Source: Antedon mediterranea
Lineage: Eukaryota; Echinodermata; Crinoidea; Comatulida; Antedonidae
Reading direction: 5' to 3'
DNA: 64,000 nucleotides
Assembly (NCBI RefSeq): GCF_964355755.1
Contig: NC_092674.1
Coordinates: 4,035,001-4,099,000 of the forward strand
A program made the translations under genes and the position numbers. The notes below the pieces were generated by a model that saw only the letters and a list, made by a program, of their open reading frames with translations, was not told the origin of the DNA and ran no database searches. Below, piece by piece: positions 22,900 to 36,298 of this stretch (within the stretch, counting starts at the first letter, position 1; every line of letters begins with the position of its first letter).

Positions 22900-25500
22900 T
22901 TTGTTTTGATATTTTTAATTCGTGGAATTTTATCAATTTTAGTAAGCATTGAAAACGCAGATTTTAAAATGTCTGGTTTTTTTTAATGATGTTTGTTGTT
23001 AATGTTTGCTGGTAGGTATTCATATTTTACCTGATTTCTCCTGGGACATGACCGCATTTCGAGAGCTCTAAAACAATTAAAACAATTATTAACCAAGTTA
23101 ATTAAATATATAAATATTGGGCATTCATTGTGAACAGAATGGAATACGAGAAAAGAAATACTAAATATAATATTTTTAGATATGCCTTTATTTCGATCAT
23201 ATAATCCGATTTAATAAGGCCTATATTGAATTGAAGGAAGTTCATGTAGATACAACAGTATCTATATGCCTACGTTGGATGGATGCATGGTTTTGGAATC
23301 GGTTAACAAATAAGACATCGGAACCATTCTTATTCATGCTGTATATATTTAAATGTTTTTTTTGGGGGTTTTTTTTTTGCATGGTATGTCTATCTAGTAA
23401 AAACTTGTAATCTGGTAGAAAATACAGTGAAATAAAACAATTAAATTATGCAAAATTTACTTTGATAATTCATAAAATTCTGATTGACTTAAGTAATATT
23501 AGGCATATAGAGCAAAACGATTTCCGAAAATCGTACTGGTTGCCTTTATAAATTCTAACAAGACTAACAAAAAAACTGTAAAAAAGACACTTTCGCATGC
23601 ATGTTTTATTGAAGAAAGCATTCGATCGTGTTAACCGTGACTGAATGGTTTAAATTAGTCTGAGTTCCAGGCGGAGTTTTCATTTAATATTTTGGCGTAT
23701 ATATAGCGTTACATACGTATGCTACATCAGCCTTTATTTTCAGACAGAACATCGAAAAACCTCGAAATAACTACAGATTTTTAGGATATTAAAAGGTCAT
23801 AATTATAGGTTGCCTAATGTTAAATACAGGTGTGGTTAAATTTCAAAATTCTTTATAGATTCAAGATTCAAAATTGTGTTGGTCAACTTTAAAATTAAAT
23901 TTAGTTTGCTTGGCAAAATTAAGACAACAAAAGACAATACAACTACAGGAAAAAGACATCAAATTGCAAAAGTCACTGTTAAAATACTATTTGTAGGCCT
24001 TAAAAACTATTAAAAATGCAGAGATTGCAAAAACGCTATAGGCCATGTAAAATACTGTTAAAACGATTAAAAATAAAAAAATTACAAGTTCGTCGAACTT
24101 TAGAATTATTGTATGCTTTTTACAACAAAGGACTTCCTATCAACAGAGATTGGCTTTTGGTGGTCGTAGTCGTAATGCAAGATCTATAAAAAAAATTGTA
24201 ATGTAACGGATGCGTAGAATCTTTCATAATATTTTCAACTTCAACACTTCTCGTAAATCAGTGATACGTACTTGTGCAATTTTATATGGCTCTGTATATT
24301 TTTCTTAACTTTTTCAGTATAATTACCATAAAAACATCCAATGCTGAAAGATAAAATACTTCAAAAATAATACTTTGATAAAACAGGATAATTTTGTTTA
24401 GTTTTCTGAGAAAGAGTCTGAAATGCTCGAAATCATAAGAGAGTTAGATTCCCAAACTATTATAACCGTCGTATCCATTATCAGACCTCAAATAGATTTA
24501 TTAATGCATTCTGATTAGCCTTATTGCTATACCTCATTACCATGTGTCAATTATTTTGTTGTTATTATTTACAATGAGATTATTATCATTTCTTACATTT
24601 CTTATCTTCAGAAAATGTTACATTGTGTAAAAATGAACTAAAAGGTGGCGTGTAAATATGACACAAAATTGTTCACTTTCATTCGGTAACAACCAATGCC
24701 AATAACTGTGTTGAATTGTAATTTTAGTATAGTAACGGTATATATAAAATAAATACGAAATAATTGTGAATTTTACTTTAGATTACCCGCGGATATGTCG
24801 GTAAAGAATCCTTCCCAGTACAAATTTCAATTCAACAACTTTTAGCTTCATAATGAGAGATATAGGCCTAGTCATATTAATTATGGTTTAACCCGAAACT
24901 GCTCCCAAACCCCTTTCCTGAGATACTTATAATACTTTTAAAATGTCCTACTGGTCAATTTGATGACCAGCTACTACCCCTAGCCCAAACAAAAATCTCC
25001 ACCATCTTCTCAACCCCATTTTGAAATTAGTTTCGAAACTTCCCGGTACAATAGCGGGCATTTTGATACTCCATTATGTATTATAGATGCGTGCAGTAAC
25101 AACATTATTGTATAACGAACAAACAGACAAACGTACCAGCTCTTTCACAGTTGATATATTCCTTTCAGTCAAATGGCTTTGTTGAGCATATAAATTAGAA
25201 TATTGATAAATCGTATCTCAATGGTTGTCGTGAGGCCAAATAATAAAAAATACATGTTTCTTATCGTCTTTTTATTTGTTAATTTATATTGTTTCTTTTG
25301 TATTTATCATCTTCCCACAGTTTTATTTTATTCACCGAAAACGATTAGAAATGTTCGCGTAATAAGAACCCGCTTTGCGCGTTGGTTATAGTAAAGTGTG
25401 CAGTTAAATTGCATTGAAAAGTGGAAAGAGGAGGAGGAGGGGACGAGAAACATTTATTTTTAAACTTGGCCTCATTATAAATGCACTAGAAGGCCTCATT
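22900..25500. other. AT-rich intergenic stretch, nothing recognised
   Basis: Separates the divergently transcribed FAM43-like and NB-ARC/TPR genes. No protein-like exon or clear repeat was seen. A purine-rich GAGGAGGAGGAGGGGACGAG tract (about 25428-25447) lies about 65 bp upstream of the NB-ARC ATG and may belong to its leader. Confidence 0.5.
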
Positions 25501-25513
25501 AACATTAATTGAA

Positions 25514-28500
25514 ATGGCGTCACATGAAGATTCAAGCGGGGAGGAAGGCCTAATCCCCGATTCAAGTTTGAGTATGCCAGAGTGTACCGAGGGTCCATTT
25601 ATTGGCAGGAAAGTTCGACTTAAGCAATTGTATGATTTACTTAAAAAAGGACATGACGATGGAGTGGCGACAATCTACATCAGCGGACTTCCAGGTATGG
25701 GTAAAACCAGGCTAGCAAAGGAAGCATACCGGCAGATGAAGAACCATGAGTTGCTGTTTGTTGACCTCCGGGAGCTGTCATCGACTGAGAGCATTATTAA
25801 CGCAGTTTTGCATAAAATTGGTGTACATTCAACTGCAATTAATATTGATGTCCTGATTTTGAAGTTAAAAGAATACAGACCAGAGAAAGCTGGTACGTAT
25901 ACCTGTAGGTTGTTGAAATTGAACAGAGTAGGCTACTAGCGGCCGTTTTGATATTTCAATTACCCTAGACAAATTCCCTCCCCCACCCAGACAAACCAGT
26001 AATATACTGACTGTTAGGGAATATTATTTATACAATAAAATCAAGTCAAGTCAAAGAAACCACCCCAGGATAACTCAGGAAAGGCCAATCATTACATTAG
26101 GAGATATACTAACTATCTCCCTAGTGAGTAGTTTTCATAGTGGTGGTGGGAGTGGTGGCGGGGTGGGTGATTGTAGTACAGTGGTAGGTCTTAAGGTTAT
26201 CTATATGAGAATCAAATTGTCATGGAATGAACTCTATAAAAGAACCCTTTTTAAAAATAAAAATAATAACTTGAACCTTTTCTTTGAGATCTGTCAAGAC
26301 CATGGAGTTATAAATTATTGTTGTACCTCCATTGTCATAACATACAATGTAGTCCACAATATCAACAAGTTAGTCGTCAGAAATTTCACCTCGAGTGTGA
26401 GTCTTAGTAAAAGGTTTTAATTGTAAGACCCACACGCGTAATGGACGGTAAATCCTATTGGTTTGGTGTTAAAACACACTAATTATTAATTATGTAATGT
26501 TTTTTTAAATATAGGTGGCGCTGTACTTTTATTGGCAAATGCGGATTTCTCTCATCATGTGTACAAGAACTTTGTTAAACTTCTAGAAAGAATTGTCGCA
26601 TGTGGTAACACCTGTCTAAAGGTTGTGATCACAACCACAAAAAGGCTGCCTCGAAAACTTTCACGTTACCAATGCGTAGAGAATATTTCTATAAACGAAC
26701 TTGAGTACAAGGATGCAAGAGATATCCTGCAATATTACGCTGGACAAGCTATATCTGATGAAGAAGCAGAAAGACTTGTACACATTTGTGGGAAGTGTCC
26801 ATTGACGTTGAAACTGACGGGTAGTCTTCTGGCAGACAACATCATCTCACCTAAAAAAATGATTGCGTATTTGGATAAGCGCCCCTATATGATTACCCAG
26901 ATGGAATTTGATGGAGATGTCAAATTAGAAGATTGCTATATTAACATAATTAACAGCTTACCAGACAACCAAAAGTTCCACATGATTCGACTTGCTACTG
27001 TTCCTGGTACTTTTACTAGACGAGCAGCTATGGCAATTCTCAGTATGAAGAAATCAGAGTTGGTTGATGTAATTAAGCAACTTCAGGATCTCAAAGACAG
27101 AAATCTGATTGAAACATCGATAGGTGACCTTCAGCGCTACGGAATGCATCTGCCAATGAGACAATCCCTTCAGAAGATTGGCCAAACAGATGAATCTGTT
27201 AAGTGCCAATATGAAGTTGGGGAGCAAGAGTTCATTGGATACTTTCTGCAGAAGCTTATAAAAATTGGAGAACTAAGTGAGTCAAAATACAAGAAAGCGA
27301 TGAAACGAAGGAACAAAGATACAGCTAACTTTCAAGAGCTGCTCAAACTTCTGCCAAAAAAAGAGAGAAGTGTTACAACTGATGAATGGCGAGTAATATC
27401 GACTACTGTGGAGTTGTTTTTTTCAACTAAAGAAAGATTGAAGTTTTTCAAAGCTCAACGTGAACTTGAGTACACTAGCAAGAATATTCTACAGTTTGTT
27501 GAAATGTCAGCTTATGAAAGTTTGCAAATGTCAAAGATGAACTATCGTTATGAAGAAATTCTACCACTGCTGGAAACAGCTGAAGAGGAACTTCTGAAAA
27601 CCAAGAAGCCAGAAGAAACACTTCCTACGATTCCATCTGTTGCTAAACTTTTCAAATGGAAACCTGAACAATATTTCGCAGCAAAACATGTAAGTTTTCT
27701 CACTGATGCTGAAAAAGAAACATTGATTTTGCTGTACCAACTTTGGGGCAATGTTTGTACCACGTGTTTGAAAGATTTAGATCAAGCTAATGTCAGAATC
27801 GGGGTTGCATATGATCTCTTGAAAGAACTAGATCTGCAGAATACCAATACAGCTCGATTCTACAGCACTATGGCAGATCTGATATTGACCAAATCTCGGC
27901 TTCAGCAAAGTAATGCTTTATGCAAAGAAAGCGAGGTGAAAAAAGCGCTGAATTTGTACCGCAAGGCATACGAATTAAGAGTGGCTCTCACCCAATCAGA
28001 ACATCACCCTGATATTCCAGTTTACCTTGCAAATATTGGTTCATGTTATTATCAGCTGGAAGATAGCAAAAATGCTATTGAATATTACAAAAGGTCCTTA
28101 AATTTAGACAGCCAATTAGAGGATAATATGGATATTGATAATGAAGAGGCCTACCTGAAGACTTTGAGAAATCTAGCACTAGCATATCGAGACGAAAACA
28201 GGTAGCTTAAATCAGTTTTATTTTAATTATGTGATATATAAACAAATTCTCTGTGGGAATTCTGTGGCCGTTTTTACCAATTACTTTAACTGAAATATTT
28301 AATTGGTTTTGCTAATTTTTAATTTTAGGCGTAAGGGTTTCCAAGCAAGCTGAAAATCATATACTGTATTCTTTTTCTGTACAGATTTAAAGAGGCTATT
28401 TACTATGCAGAAAAGTGTGCGAGTAGGCGTCGGAAGTTGCTAGGCATTCATACAGACACAGCACGTACATACTACCTATTAGGTCTGTTCTACTATGAAC

Positions 28501-30368
28501 GCAACCACAGAGGTGATATGCGGAGTGCAGAGGAGAATTTCAATGAGGCACTCAATATTGAAGGGCAGCTGTGGAAGCAGGGCAAGCCTCATTCAGTGGA
28601 TTGGGAAAATTTAAAGAGAAAAATACAAAGTCTCCTTGCAAGAACTGAACAAAAAATGAAATATTCAGAATATAAACTACGCTTCGATGTATGTAGATAT
28701 TTTTCGTCTTGCACAATTTTACAAATCTGTTAAATAAAATGTATATATTCCACGTTAAACTGCTTTTAATTTTATTCATAATTGTTGTTGTTGATATGGA
28801 TTCTTTTATTTTTTAGATAGCGGAGAAAAAATCAACTCAAAAACCTAAAGAAACAGTTATTTCTGACAACAACTCCACGACAGAATCTTCAGGTGAGTGA
28901 TTGGCCTTTTATAAACATAGGTTTGTCAAAGCTGACTGGTTATTCTCGCTGATACTTAATATAGGCTTACATGTCTTATTGTTATGCTAAATGAGCTGCA
29001 CTCATAATTTTATCCGTTACATAACGATACTTTTTATTCGAACATAAACAATTACGGGCAGTATGGTGACATAGTATAGTGTGTAGTAGTGTGTTTTGGA
29101 GTGTAGTTGTCGTTTGGTGGTTATGGTGCTGCTTGGCTACCACTCCACAAGGGTTCAAGTCCCGTCATGTCAGGATTTTTTTAAAGACAAAATTACAACT
29201 CCACTCCAAAAGTCTTGTGTATATGTTTGTCTTGTGAACCTCTGAAGGTCCCTAATGATCAGCAATTGCTGGATTGATCACCCTCATTAATATGGTGTAA
29301 ACAAAAAACCAAACGTCGCCCCGTAAGTTCCATTCGATTCGGTGGATTTTTTATTCACCACTATTGCTGAGTTTAGAGTTTAAAATAAATATTTTGTCTT
29401 TAAAATAATAAAAAAAAACCGTTATATTTCACAGATGAGTCAGTAGATGAGATAAAGAATCCGACATATACACAACATGCTTATAAACAAGAACGTCGTG
29501 ATGTTGTACGTAGAGCATTTTTTCTTCTTACTTTCATTAATTTGACCCTTGACCCAATGTATTACAACTGTTTTTTATTTCACTTCCGAACTGTATGTAA
29601 TACGAAGAAGATTGTATTTTTTTTTAGATAGCGGAGAAACCACTAAAACCGACTAGAACAGTTATTTCTGATGCCGACCCCATAAACGATTCTGTGGGTG
29701 AGTCGTACCTGTAGTATAGCCCTTTTACTGCATATCACAGATGTCTTAATTATATTCTCACATATTTTACATTATTTGCACGATTGCCGAGTAGTGTTTT
29801 GCATTTGAAATAGATAATGAATGCTTAAATATTTTACAGTAGATGAAAGCAAAATGTTGCAAAATATGGAAGACATAAAGAGCAAACATCACAGTAATTC
29901 ATCAGCTTCCGATGAGGGCGACACAAGGTCTGTTGCATCCAGGGACACTGGTATTTCAAGCAATGCTTCTTCTAATAAACTACAAGGTACTTTTCTTTTA
30001 ATTGATTTTCTCATGCGATTCCTCTCCTTCACCAATCCCCTTATCATTCACAAACACTAACTTTTTAAGAAATAGTTAGGAATATTTAGACTATAAGATA
30101 GTAGAGCTTAGGCCTAATGATACTTCATGATGGAAAATTGCTTAAGAAGCAGTAAAGGTTATTTATAATAAGGTTGATGGGGACCTCTTTGTCCAATTGA
30201 ACCTAAAAGCTAGGTAAAAGTTCCTTATCACTAATCAACAAATTATCCAATAATATGTCATTTTTTTTGTCTTTGTATACTTGCTGCGAGATAGTGTCAA
30301 GTAGGCCTACGAGTACAAGAGAGAGCGATGATCAAAGAAAGTCAGATGATACTGGCTATACTCGGTAA
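25514..30368 (+). CDS. NB-ARC (STAND) ATPase with C-terminal TPRs, 935 aa, 8 exons
   Basis: Exons: 25514-25892, 26515-28201, 28385-28688, 28817-28892, 29435-29505, 29628-29697, 29840-29986, 30295-30368. The frame is kept across every GT/AG junction and the total is 936 codons. STAND ATPases of this type are nucleotide-switched signalling hubs, as in APAF1 and plant NLRs. Residues 58-65 are the P-loop GLPGMGKT. Residues 129-137 (AVLLLANAD) sit at Walker B. VVITTTKR (163-170) is the sensor-like RNBS-B strand. GKCPLTLKLTGSLL (219-232) is the GLPL-like helix. Residues about 530-780 form helical TPR repeats, for example VYLANIGSCYYQLEDSKNAI and TLRNLALAYRDENRFKEAI. The last 145 residues are Ser/Asp-rich and low in hydrophobics. 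The first 27 residues are acidic; no death-fold domain is fused. The last exon is the least certain. Confidence 0.8.
28817..29986 (+). repeat. Duplicated exon pair inside the NB-ARC/TPR gene
   Basis: Exon 4 (28817-28892) encodes IAEKKSTQKPKETVISDNN and exon 6 (29628-29697) encodes IAEKPLKPTRTVISDAD. Both start with ATAGCGGAGAAA directly after a T-rich acceptor ending TTTTTAG, and both end in phase 1 before GTGAGT. The following exons 5 and 7 also start alike (DESVDEIK and VDESKMLQ). An exon pair was therefore duplicated in the Ser-rich tail. Confidence 0.65.
29090..29310 (+). mobile_element. tRNA-derived SINE in intron 4 of the NB-ARC/TPR gene
   Basis: Starts with a tRNA-like head (GTTTGGTGGTTATGGTGCTG, then B box GGGTTCAAGTCCC) and continues with a body containing ACAAAATTACAACTCCACTCC and CTTGTGAACCTCTGA-GGTCCCTAATG, ending in an A-rich tail. 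The same element is at 37921-38150 in the first DED unit, so the two copies define the family. Confidence 0.7.
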
Positions 30369-31290
30369 GATATTTATCTTTTGTAAAGACAGACAAACAA
30401 ACAAGCATAAAAAGTATAACAGTATACAGACAATTATTTTAATTTATACCAAGTCAAATATTACAAAATTATATTTTTATATCATATTCTGTAATAATAA
30501 CGACCCTTAATGTTTTATTATAATAAATTCAAGTTTAAAACCATGCAATAAATAGAAAAGTTGAGAAGCAATCGAATGCCAAATAAAAACGGTCACGCCG
30601 GGAAGTGAATTCATTTTACATTTTCTTAATACAGAGAGCGCTCTACATACTCTTTCTGTTATGATGATGGCATTCATTTTGTTTTAAATAAATTAAATTT
30701 ACAATAAAAAGTAAAAAATAAATAACATACATTCATGCTACCATTTATGAAACAGAAAAAAAAAACCAAAACAATTTGCGATCAATTTAAGCGCATGGAC
30801 GTTACAGAATCATATATTCATAAAGCAGTCTACACAAGGTAATGCATGCAACATTAAAATATTATTTAACGTTTTATAGCTTTAATGATAAAGGAACACG
30901 CTAGTAATTAATACGTTAAGGTAATTTACTAATAAGTTACATGAAAACGCTAGCATTATAAACAAGTTCTTTCTAGTTCGGAACTTTGTTGTTAATGTTC
31001 TTTCTTAAGATTATTATTAAGCAATTGTACATTTGCCGGTCCTCATAGTGTGAAATGAAATGTTGCTGTACAACCATCACATTCGGAATTTGATTCCATT
31101 TAACAAGGGAAGCTTGAATTATTTTTGATGTACTGTATAACTTCGGCTTATTGAATTCTATCGAAAATCTGATCGATGGATACTTTCAGAGCTACTGATC
31201 GAAAAAAAGTCTTTTTGTCAAGAGGAACTGAACCAAACGAACCAGTCTACAGTTGTATTTCAACATATAGTTAATCTGATTGGCAGGCTT
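30369..31290. other. Convergent 3' intergenic stretch
   Basis: Lies between the 3' ends of the NB-ARC/TPR gene (plus) and the cholinesterase gene (minus). AATAAA-type signals occur on the plus strand near 30517 and 30546, which would give the NB-ARC/TPR mRNA a 3' UTR of about 200 bases. Nothing else was recognised. Confidence 0.45.
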
Positions 31291-31296
31291 GCCAAT

Positions 31297-33795
31297 CTAT
31301 GAGCCATCGCACGTGGTGACTTTGTTATTAACATAGGTGTCAAACGCAGCCTTCCAGTTGACCATATAAAAGCTTCTCCAATCCTTAAACTCTGCTTTCC
31401 ATTGACTTTCTGCTTCGTCGATGTCACCTAAAAACAAAACAAACAAAAATGTTAATGAGACAACGGTCAGGATCATTGTCCAGTCCATATATATCATATG
31501 ATGTCGAGACATATGATGTCTTTTAACAAGATGGACACTCGCACGGTATGCCTTCAAACGTTCCACAATTTCCTCATTGGAAATCTTGAATGCGCCGATG
31601 GGAAGTGTTGGCATACGTATTAGTTGTCTTTGTATATACACCTTACCTGTCTTTGCTTGTAAGTCCGGCAAGTATTTGTCCCAAAACATACACTGACTGG
31701 CCCTTGGTCCATTCCCCACGACAGTTTTCTGATTGGTAACTAAGGACGCATTTAGTACCAGATACTCAAGATTTTGAGCCGAGTGAAGCGGCCATCTCAG
31801 TTTCTCCATGTCGTCATTTTGCTTGATATTTGGATTTCTAACATAGTATAAATACAATAGATTATTATCAGGATGAAGTTAATGTTGTGGATGCTACTAA
31901 AACCCACCGGATACCACCGGGAAACAACGGACCTACCGGAGCATGAATCTTAATACCAGAGAGCAGCCACCTTCTAATAAAGTAGCGCAAAACGTGTGCC
32001 AGAGCCATGATCTTAACATTGGGGAGGCTGTCATCACGGTGGTACACTTGTAAGCAGATTTGATTGTAAAAGCATAGACATATAAATATAAGGATGATAC
32101 ACGTCGACGGAACTTCTGTACTTCAGATTCTGTGCGTTTCGTTGACATCAATGAAACACTCCAAATACAAAAGTGAAACCAGAATATGCGCACTTACGTC
32201 ATTCGCCGTCATCAATAATTACGTTAGGTTGATGACGTCATATCACCGTAAGGTGTCCGTGAATAGGCTTTAAAGTACTGTAGTACTTACCCGGTTCTTG
32301 CAAAATTAGCGTAGTAAGTCATCATTTGTCGACTCAATTGTTTGTCTTCATCGCTAAACCCGTTCTCTGTGTGAAGAGGAAGTCCAAAGAAGTAGGCAAT
32401 TTCGTCGCCGTGTAAAACTCCCATCCAATCTGGGAATGGGTGGTTCGAGGCACGTTGAGTGAATCTGTAGTAATACACATCTAGCTCGAATTCAGCATAG
32501 GCTTTGGCAAAATGAAAAGTTGGACAGACGAACTTGTTATCGCCGGCAGCCTGGTCAATAGCATCTCGAAAACTAGCGTCGTTGTTTGGTTTTAGCCAAT
32601 CCGTGTATTGGAATTCAATGGCGTCATGAGCAAAGCTGTTCTTATTTGGCCAGCAATATTCAATCGCTTCTCTAAACTGTGACTTGTCTAACAGACTTTC
32701 GGTGTCTTTGCTGTAGCCTGGCACTTCGTAAATTAGAAAAAAATTGGCTTCGTTTGTATTACTCCCGATTATGATCTCGCATGGTTTAAACGCTTTCTTT
32801 TGGAGTGTCGCTTGAGGAGTCTCGACAATAAACAGACCGTCAACTACAGGAACGAAGGCAAAGTTTAAAAATTCAGTCGTTACCCACATACTGTTCAGTA
32901 TTTCCTCTGCATCTTTGGTTTGCAAACATTGTACCATTTCATCGGCGGTAAAAGAACGACCACTGTTACTTTCGGTACACGATAGTTCCTCAGCTAACAA
33001 AGTACCTCTTCTTAGAGCTTCTGGTTTAATGTAATGCGCCCAAGGAGCGTTTGCAGACGCGCTCTGCATAATGGCGCGCTTAAACAGATTACGACTAACA
33101 GGCGACAACAGATGGAAACTTACACTCGCCGAACCTGCACTTTCTGAAAACAGCGTCACCTCATTAGGATTGCCACCAAATAAGGCAATGTTTTCTTGAA
33201 CCCATTGTAGCGCGAGCGCTTGATCGCGCAAACCAGCATTCCCAGGTGCCTCCTCTCCCATTGCTAAGAAACCAAGAGCTCCAAGTCGATAGTTCATTGA
33301 TACCACGATCAGGTTTTCTTCGGCAGCAAGAGTTTTTCCATCGTATACATCAAGCGAAGAAACGCCACTGAAATAGCTTCCACCATATATCCACACCATT
33401 ACTGCCGAATTACGCGGCCGAGGATAAGGTGCCCATACGTTTAAGTTCAAACAATCTTCACTCATGGGCACGTTTGGGTTCCACATCTCCGTGCCTGGAA
33501 ATCCGGGGAAAGTGTCATCTGGTAGCTGCATACAGCCATTACCGTATTCGGTTGCGTTAAACGTTGTCTTCCAATGTTCCTGTGGTACCGGTGGTTTAAA
33601 GCGTCGGTTACCTACCGGCGGTTCTGCATAAGGTATTCCCAGGAACGCGTCAACATCTTTGTTAAACACATTCATGCGTTTACCTCGAACCTTCCCTTGT
33701 ACAACTTTTACAATGATGTCTTCGCTAGCAGATACCACACAGAACATACTGAATGGTATAACCAGCAAAAAACAACAGCGTATAAACTGCATCAT
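31297..33795 (-). CDS. Acetylcholinesterase-like carboxylesterase with T-type tail, 608 aa, 3 exons
   Basis: Cholinesterases hydrolyse acetylcholine outside the cell. Exons: 33795-32291, 31837-31647, 31427-31297; phases fit and the acceptors and donors are clean. Residues 1-24 are a signal peptide (MMQFIRCCFLL... SAS). The catalytic triad is present: Ser219 (in SESAG), Glu349 (SNTNEAN), His462 (VLHGDEI). Trp105 in EMWNPN is the choline-site tryptophan, and ANFART is the exon-1 end seen in the family. The acyl-pocket pair reads Leu310/Phe312 rather than two phenylalanines, as in several invertebrate enzymes. The last exon (DIDEAESQWKAEF ... NWKAAF ... TTC) is a clear tryptophan amphiphilic tetramerisation peptide with a terminal cysteine. 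The oddity is SESAG in place of the near-universal GESAG. The ATG at 33795 follows an acceptor (TTATTTCAG), so a 5' untranslated exon lies upstream. Confidence 0.9.
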
Positions 33796-33859
33796 AGAAA
33801 TAATCCTGAAATAAAAAAAAAACAAAATGACAAAAATGTTATACTGTATAGCGATTTTT

Positions 33860-35240
33860 CTTTGTCCCGTAAAATAGTAAGGTCGTTAAGGAACAGCGCA
33901 TAGCTAACCTATTGTCATTGACAACCGTATAAAATAATAAGTTGGTATTTATATAGAATTATGTCTCTGCAAACACGGTATACTTTCAACTGACGTTTCT
34001 AAAATTCTGAGATTGGCATACTGTGCACTGGATGTCCATTCTTTTCGTAAATACTGTTATCTAGACTATAGTATAAGAAATGGTAGTAAAGGCAAAATCC
34101 CGGGCAAAATATTGGGAACTTACGTAATACCAGGAGTGGAGAAACCCACGCAACTTATACCACCTACCGACCTACCTGGTAATTATAGATAGGCCTTATA
34201 AAGACACTTTCCGTTGCTGTTGTAGCTGACACCAAACTGCAAGTGCCAGCTCTTACGTTTCCAATAGCATACCATTACAATCGATGATAAGGACGCGTTC
34301 CCAGCAACATTACCTCTAGAAGAACTTACAATAAGACTTGCTTCATTACATTCTGAATCGACTTATCGAAATTGTTCGTAGCCTGGACTGTGTACGGCCT
34401 ATGTAGCAGAGACCATACAAGAAGAATCCGACCCCACGATGCAGCGATGCATGGACTTGACGTGTGAATCAATAGTGTCTAATGACATGCTTCAATGACC
34501 TCGTATAGAATAATGCTTAATGTTCATTGTTTGTCGGGACGATATCGATGATCAATTTAATTTAGATTACGTGTGGCTAGATATCGATACGGAACAGAAA
34601 TTGTCAATAGCGCCATCAAGGATACTCAATCTTGTAGTGTATTATCTAGAATCGATTAAATGCTAAAATGATCACCTACTATTTTACGAATATGTACAGT
34701 TGTCAGAAGTTTAGAATAACAGGGGTGGGGGGGGGGAGGGTTAGCTATTTTTCTGTTCCAGTTGGTTGAAGTTCGGTTCCCACGCATACGCAACGCAAAC
34801 GACATGAAACAACGTGGTTAGTTGACCAATCACAAGCGACAGAATCGTACCGTGAATACCTGCCATGAAGGATGATGTCATCTCCGCCAGGGCCGCAATA
34901 AACAACTAAAAATACCTGCCCTAAAGAAAGGGAGAATGGCAAATAATAAATGTCCTATTTCATCCGTCAGCGCAGGTAAACGGCTATGTACAGTGTGGAA
35001 TACAATACATGCAAATATTTGGTACACTTTAATTTCATGTGAAAATTAAATTAGCCTATAAAAAAATAGCTGTGGGATGGTCTGGGAAAGTGATACTGTA
35101 TAATAATAATACATTATACGTATAATATATGTGTGTGTAATAAATACTACATGGCCGGACCGCAAGTAAAATGCGATACATATGATGACGTAGTAGATAT
35201 CTAGGCATGGGTAGAAATCCCGGATTGGAGTAGAGGTTTA
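33860..35240. other. Upstream region of the cholinesterase gene
   Basis: It should contain the untranslated first exon and promoter of the minus-strand cholinesterase gene. A minus-strand CCAAT-type word (GTGATTGGTCAACTAACC, read from about 34830) and a poly-G tract at 34722-34740 are the only notable signals. No second gene was recognised. Confidence 0.35.
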
Positions 35241-36298
35241 GATCTTTGAACTTTGCGGTTTGGCGTTTCATAGTATGCTTGATCTTCTCCATTGTCTCAT
35301 CGCTGTTGTTCACAATAGAATGAAAGCGGTCTTAAATTAACAAGGTTTTGGTGTGCTTATACAGGTGGTGGTATGGTACGTACTTTGTTTTACTAATAGA
35401 TTAATATTCAGGGACATATCGAAATCAAGTGAAGTTATTAGATTAAACAATTGTTTCAGTATACGTTTAAGTTACATGATACAGCATATATCTCTATGCA
35501 TACAGACAGTAAGTGGTTATTATACGGTATTACGCAGGCCTGTATTATACATGGTATTATACTATAGGCCTACTAAAAGCAAAGGCCTATACAGTATAAC
35601 AGAAACCTAAAATCATATTGTAAGCCTATAATAAGGCGGCCGTCAAGGCTATCCAGCCCAATTTTAATGCCAAAATATGTATGGATGGGCCTTTAACTGT
35701 ATGTACTGTATATAGAATAGGACATAACATGCAGTACCGAATATACGCTGCTCTTTTTCAATACCTAAAATAACGTCTATGGATTTTCCATACTGTGAAT
35801 CATCAACAATGGGTGTTGTGACTGATAACCATAACCTACAACCACTACAATAAATAATAGGCTTATTTGCACAGTTACTGTGGGAAAATAACGCGTTATA
35901 AAGAACCAAGGTGATGGATGTCTCTTCGTCTTATTTTTTTATGCAGGAAAAACAATGCATCTGCCCACAAAATACTCTAGAAAGTTACATTTAAAACACT
36001 CTGTTGCTTTACTATTACAGTAACACTAGTCGGTCGTAATTTGAACAGTTAATGTTTTTTTCTATATTTAATCTCGAATTTCCCTGCAAGAATACGTTTT
36101 CCCTATCTAATTATTCACAACGTAACAAATTAAAGTATTGTAAATATTCTTACCAAAATAAAAATTAGGCATATGCTGTAGGCAATGTCAATACACTGTT
36201 AGGTCTATAGTGTTATTATGTAGAGTATAACAATAACATTAGTGTTTTATGTAGATATTGGTGCCTTATTATGCAATTCATTCTTCTTCAGCCTCGAA

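Noticed and set aside
31933-32193. 86-codon minus-strand frame in the cholinesterase intron
   Set aside because: Inside the intron between two well-supported exons and without any recognisable motif.
36242-36298. In-frame extension upstream of the DED copy 1 ATG
   Set aside because: It starts at a non-ATG codon and crosses the probable acceptor TTCTTCAG; the ATG at 36299 matches copy 2.
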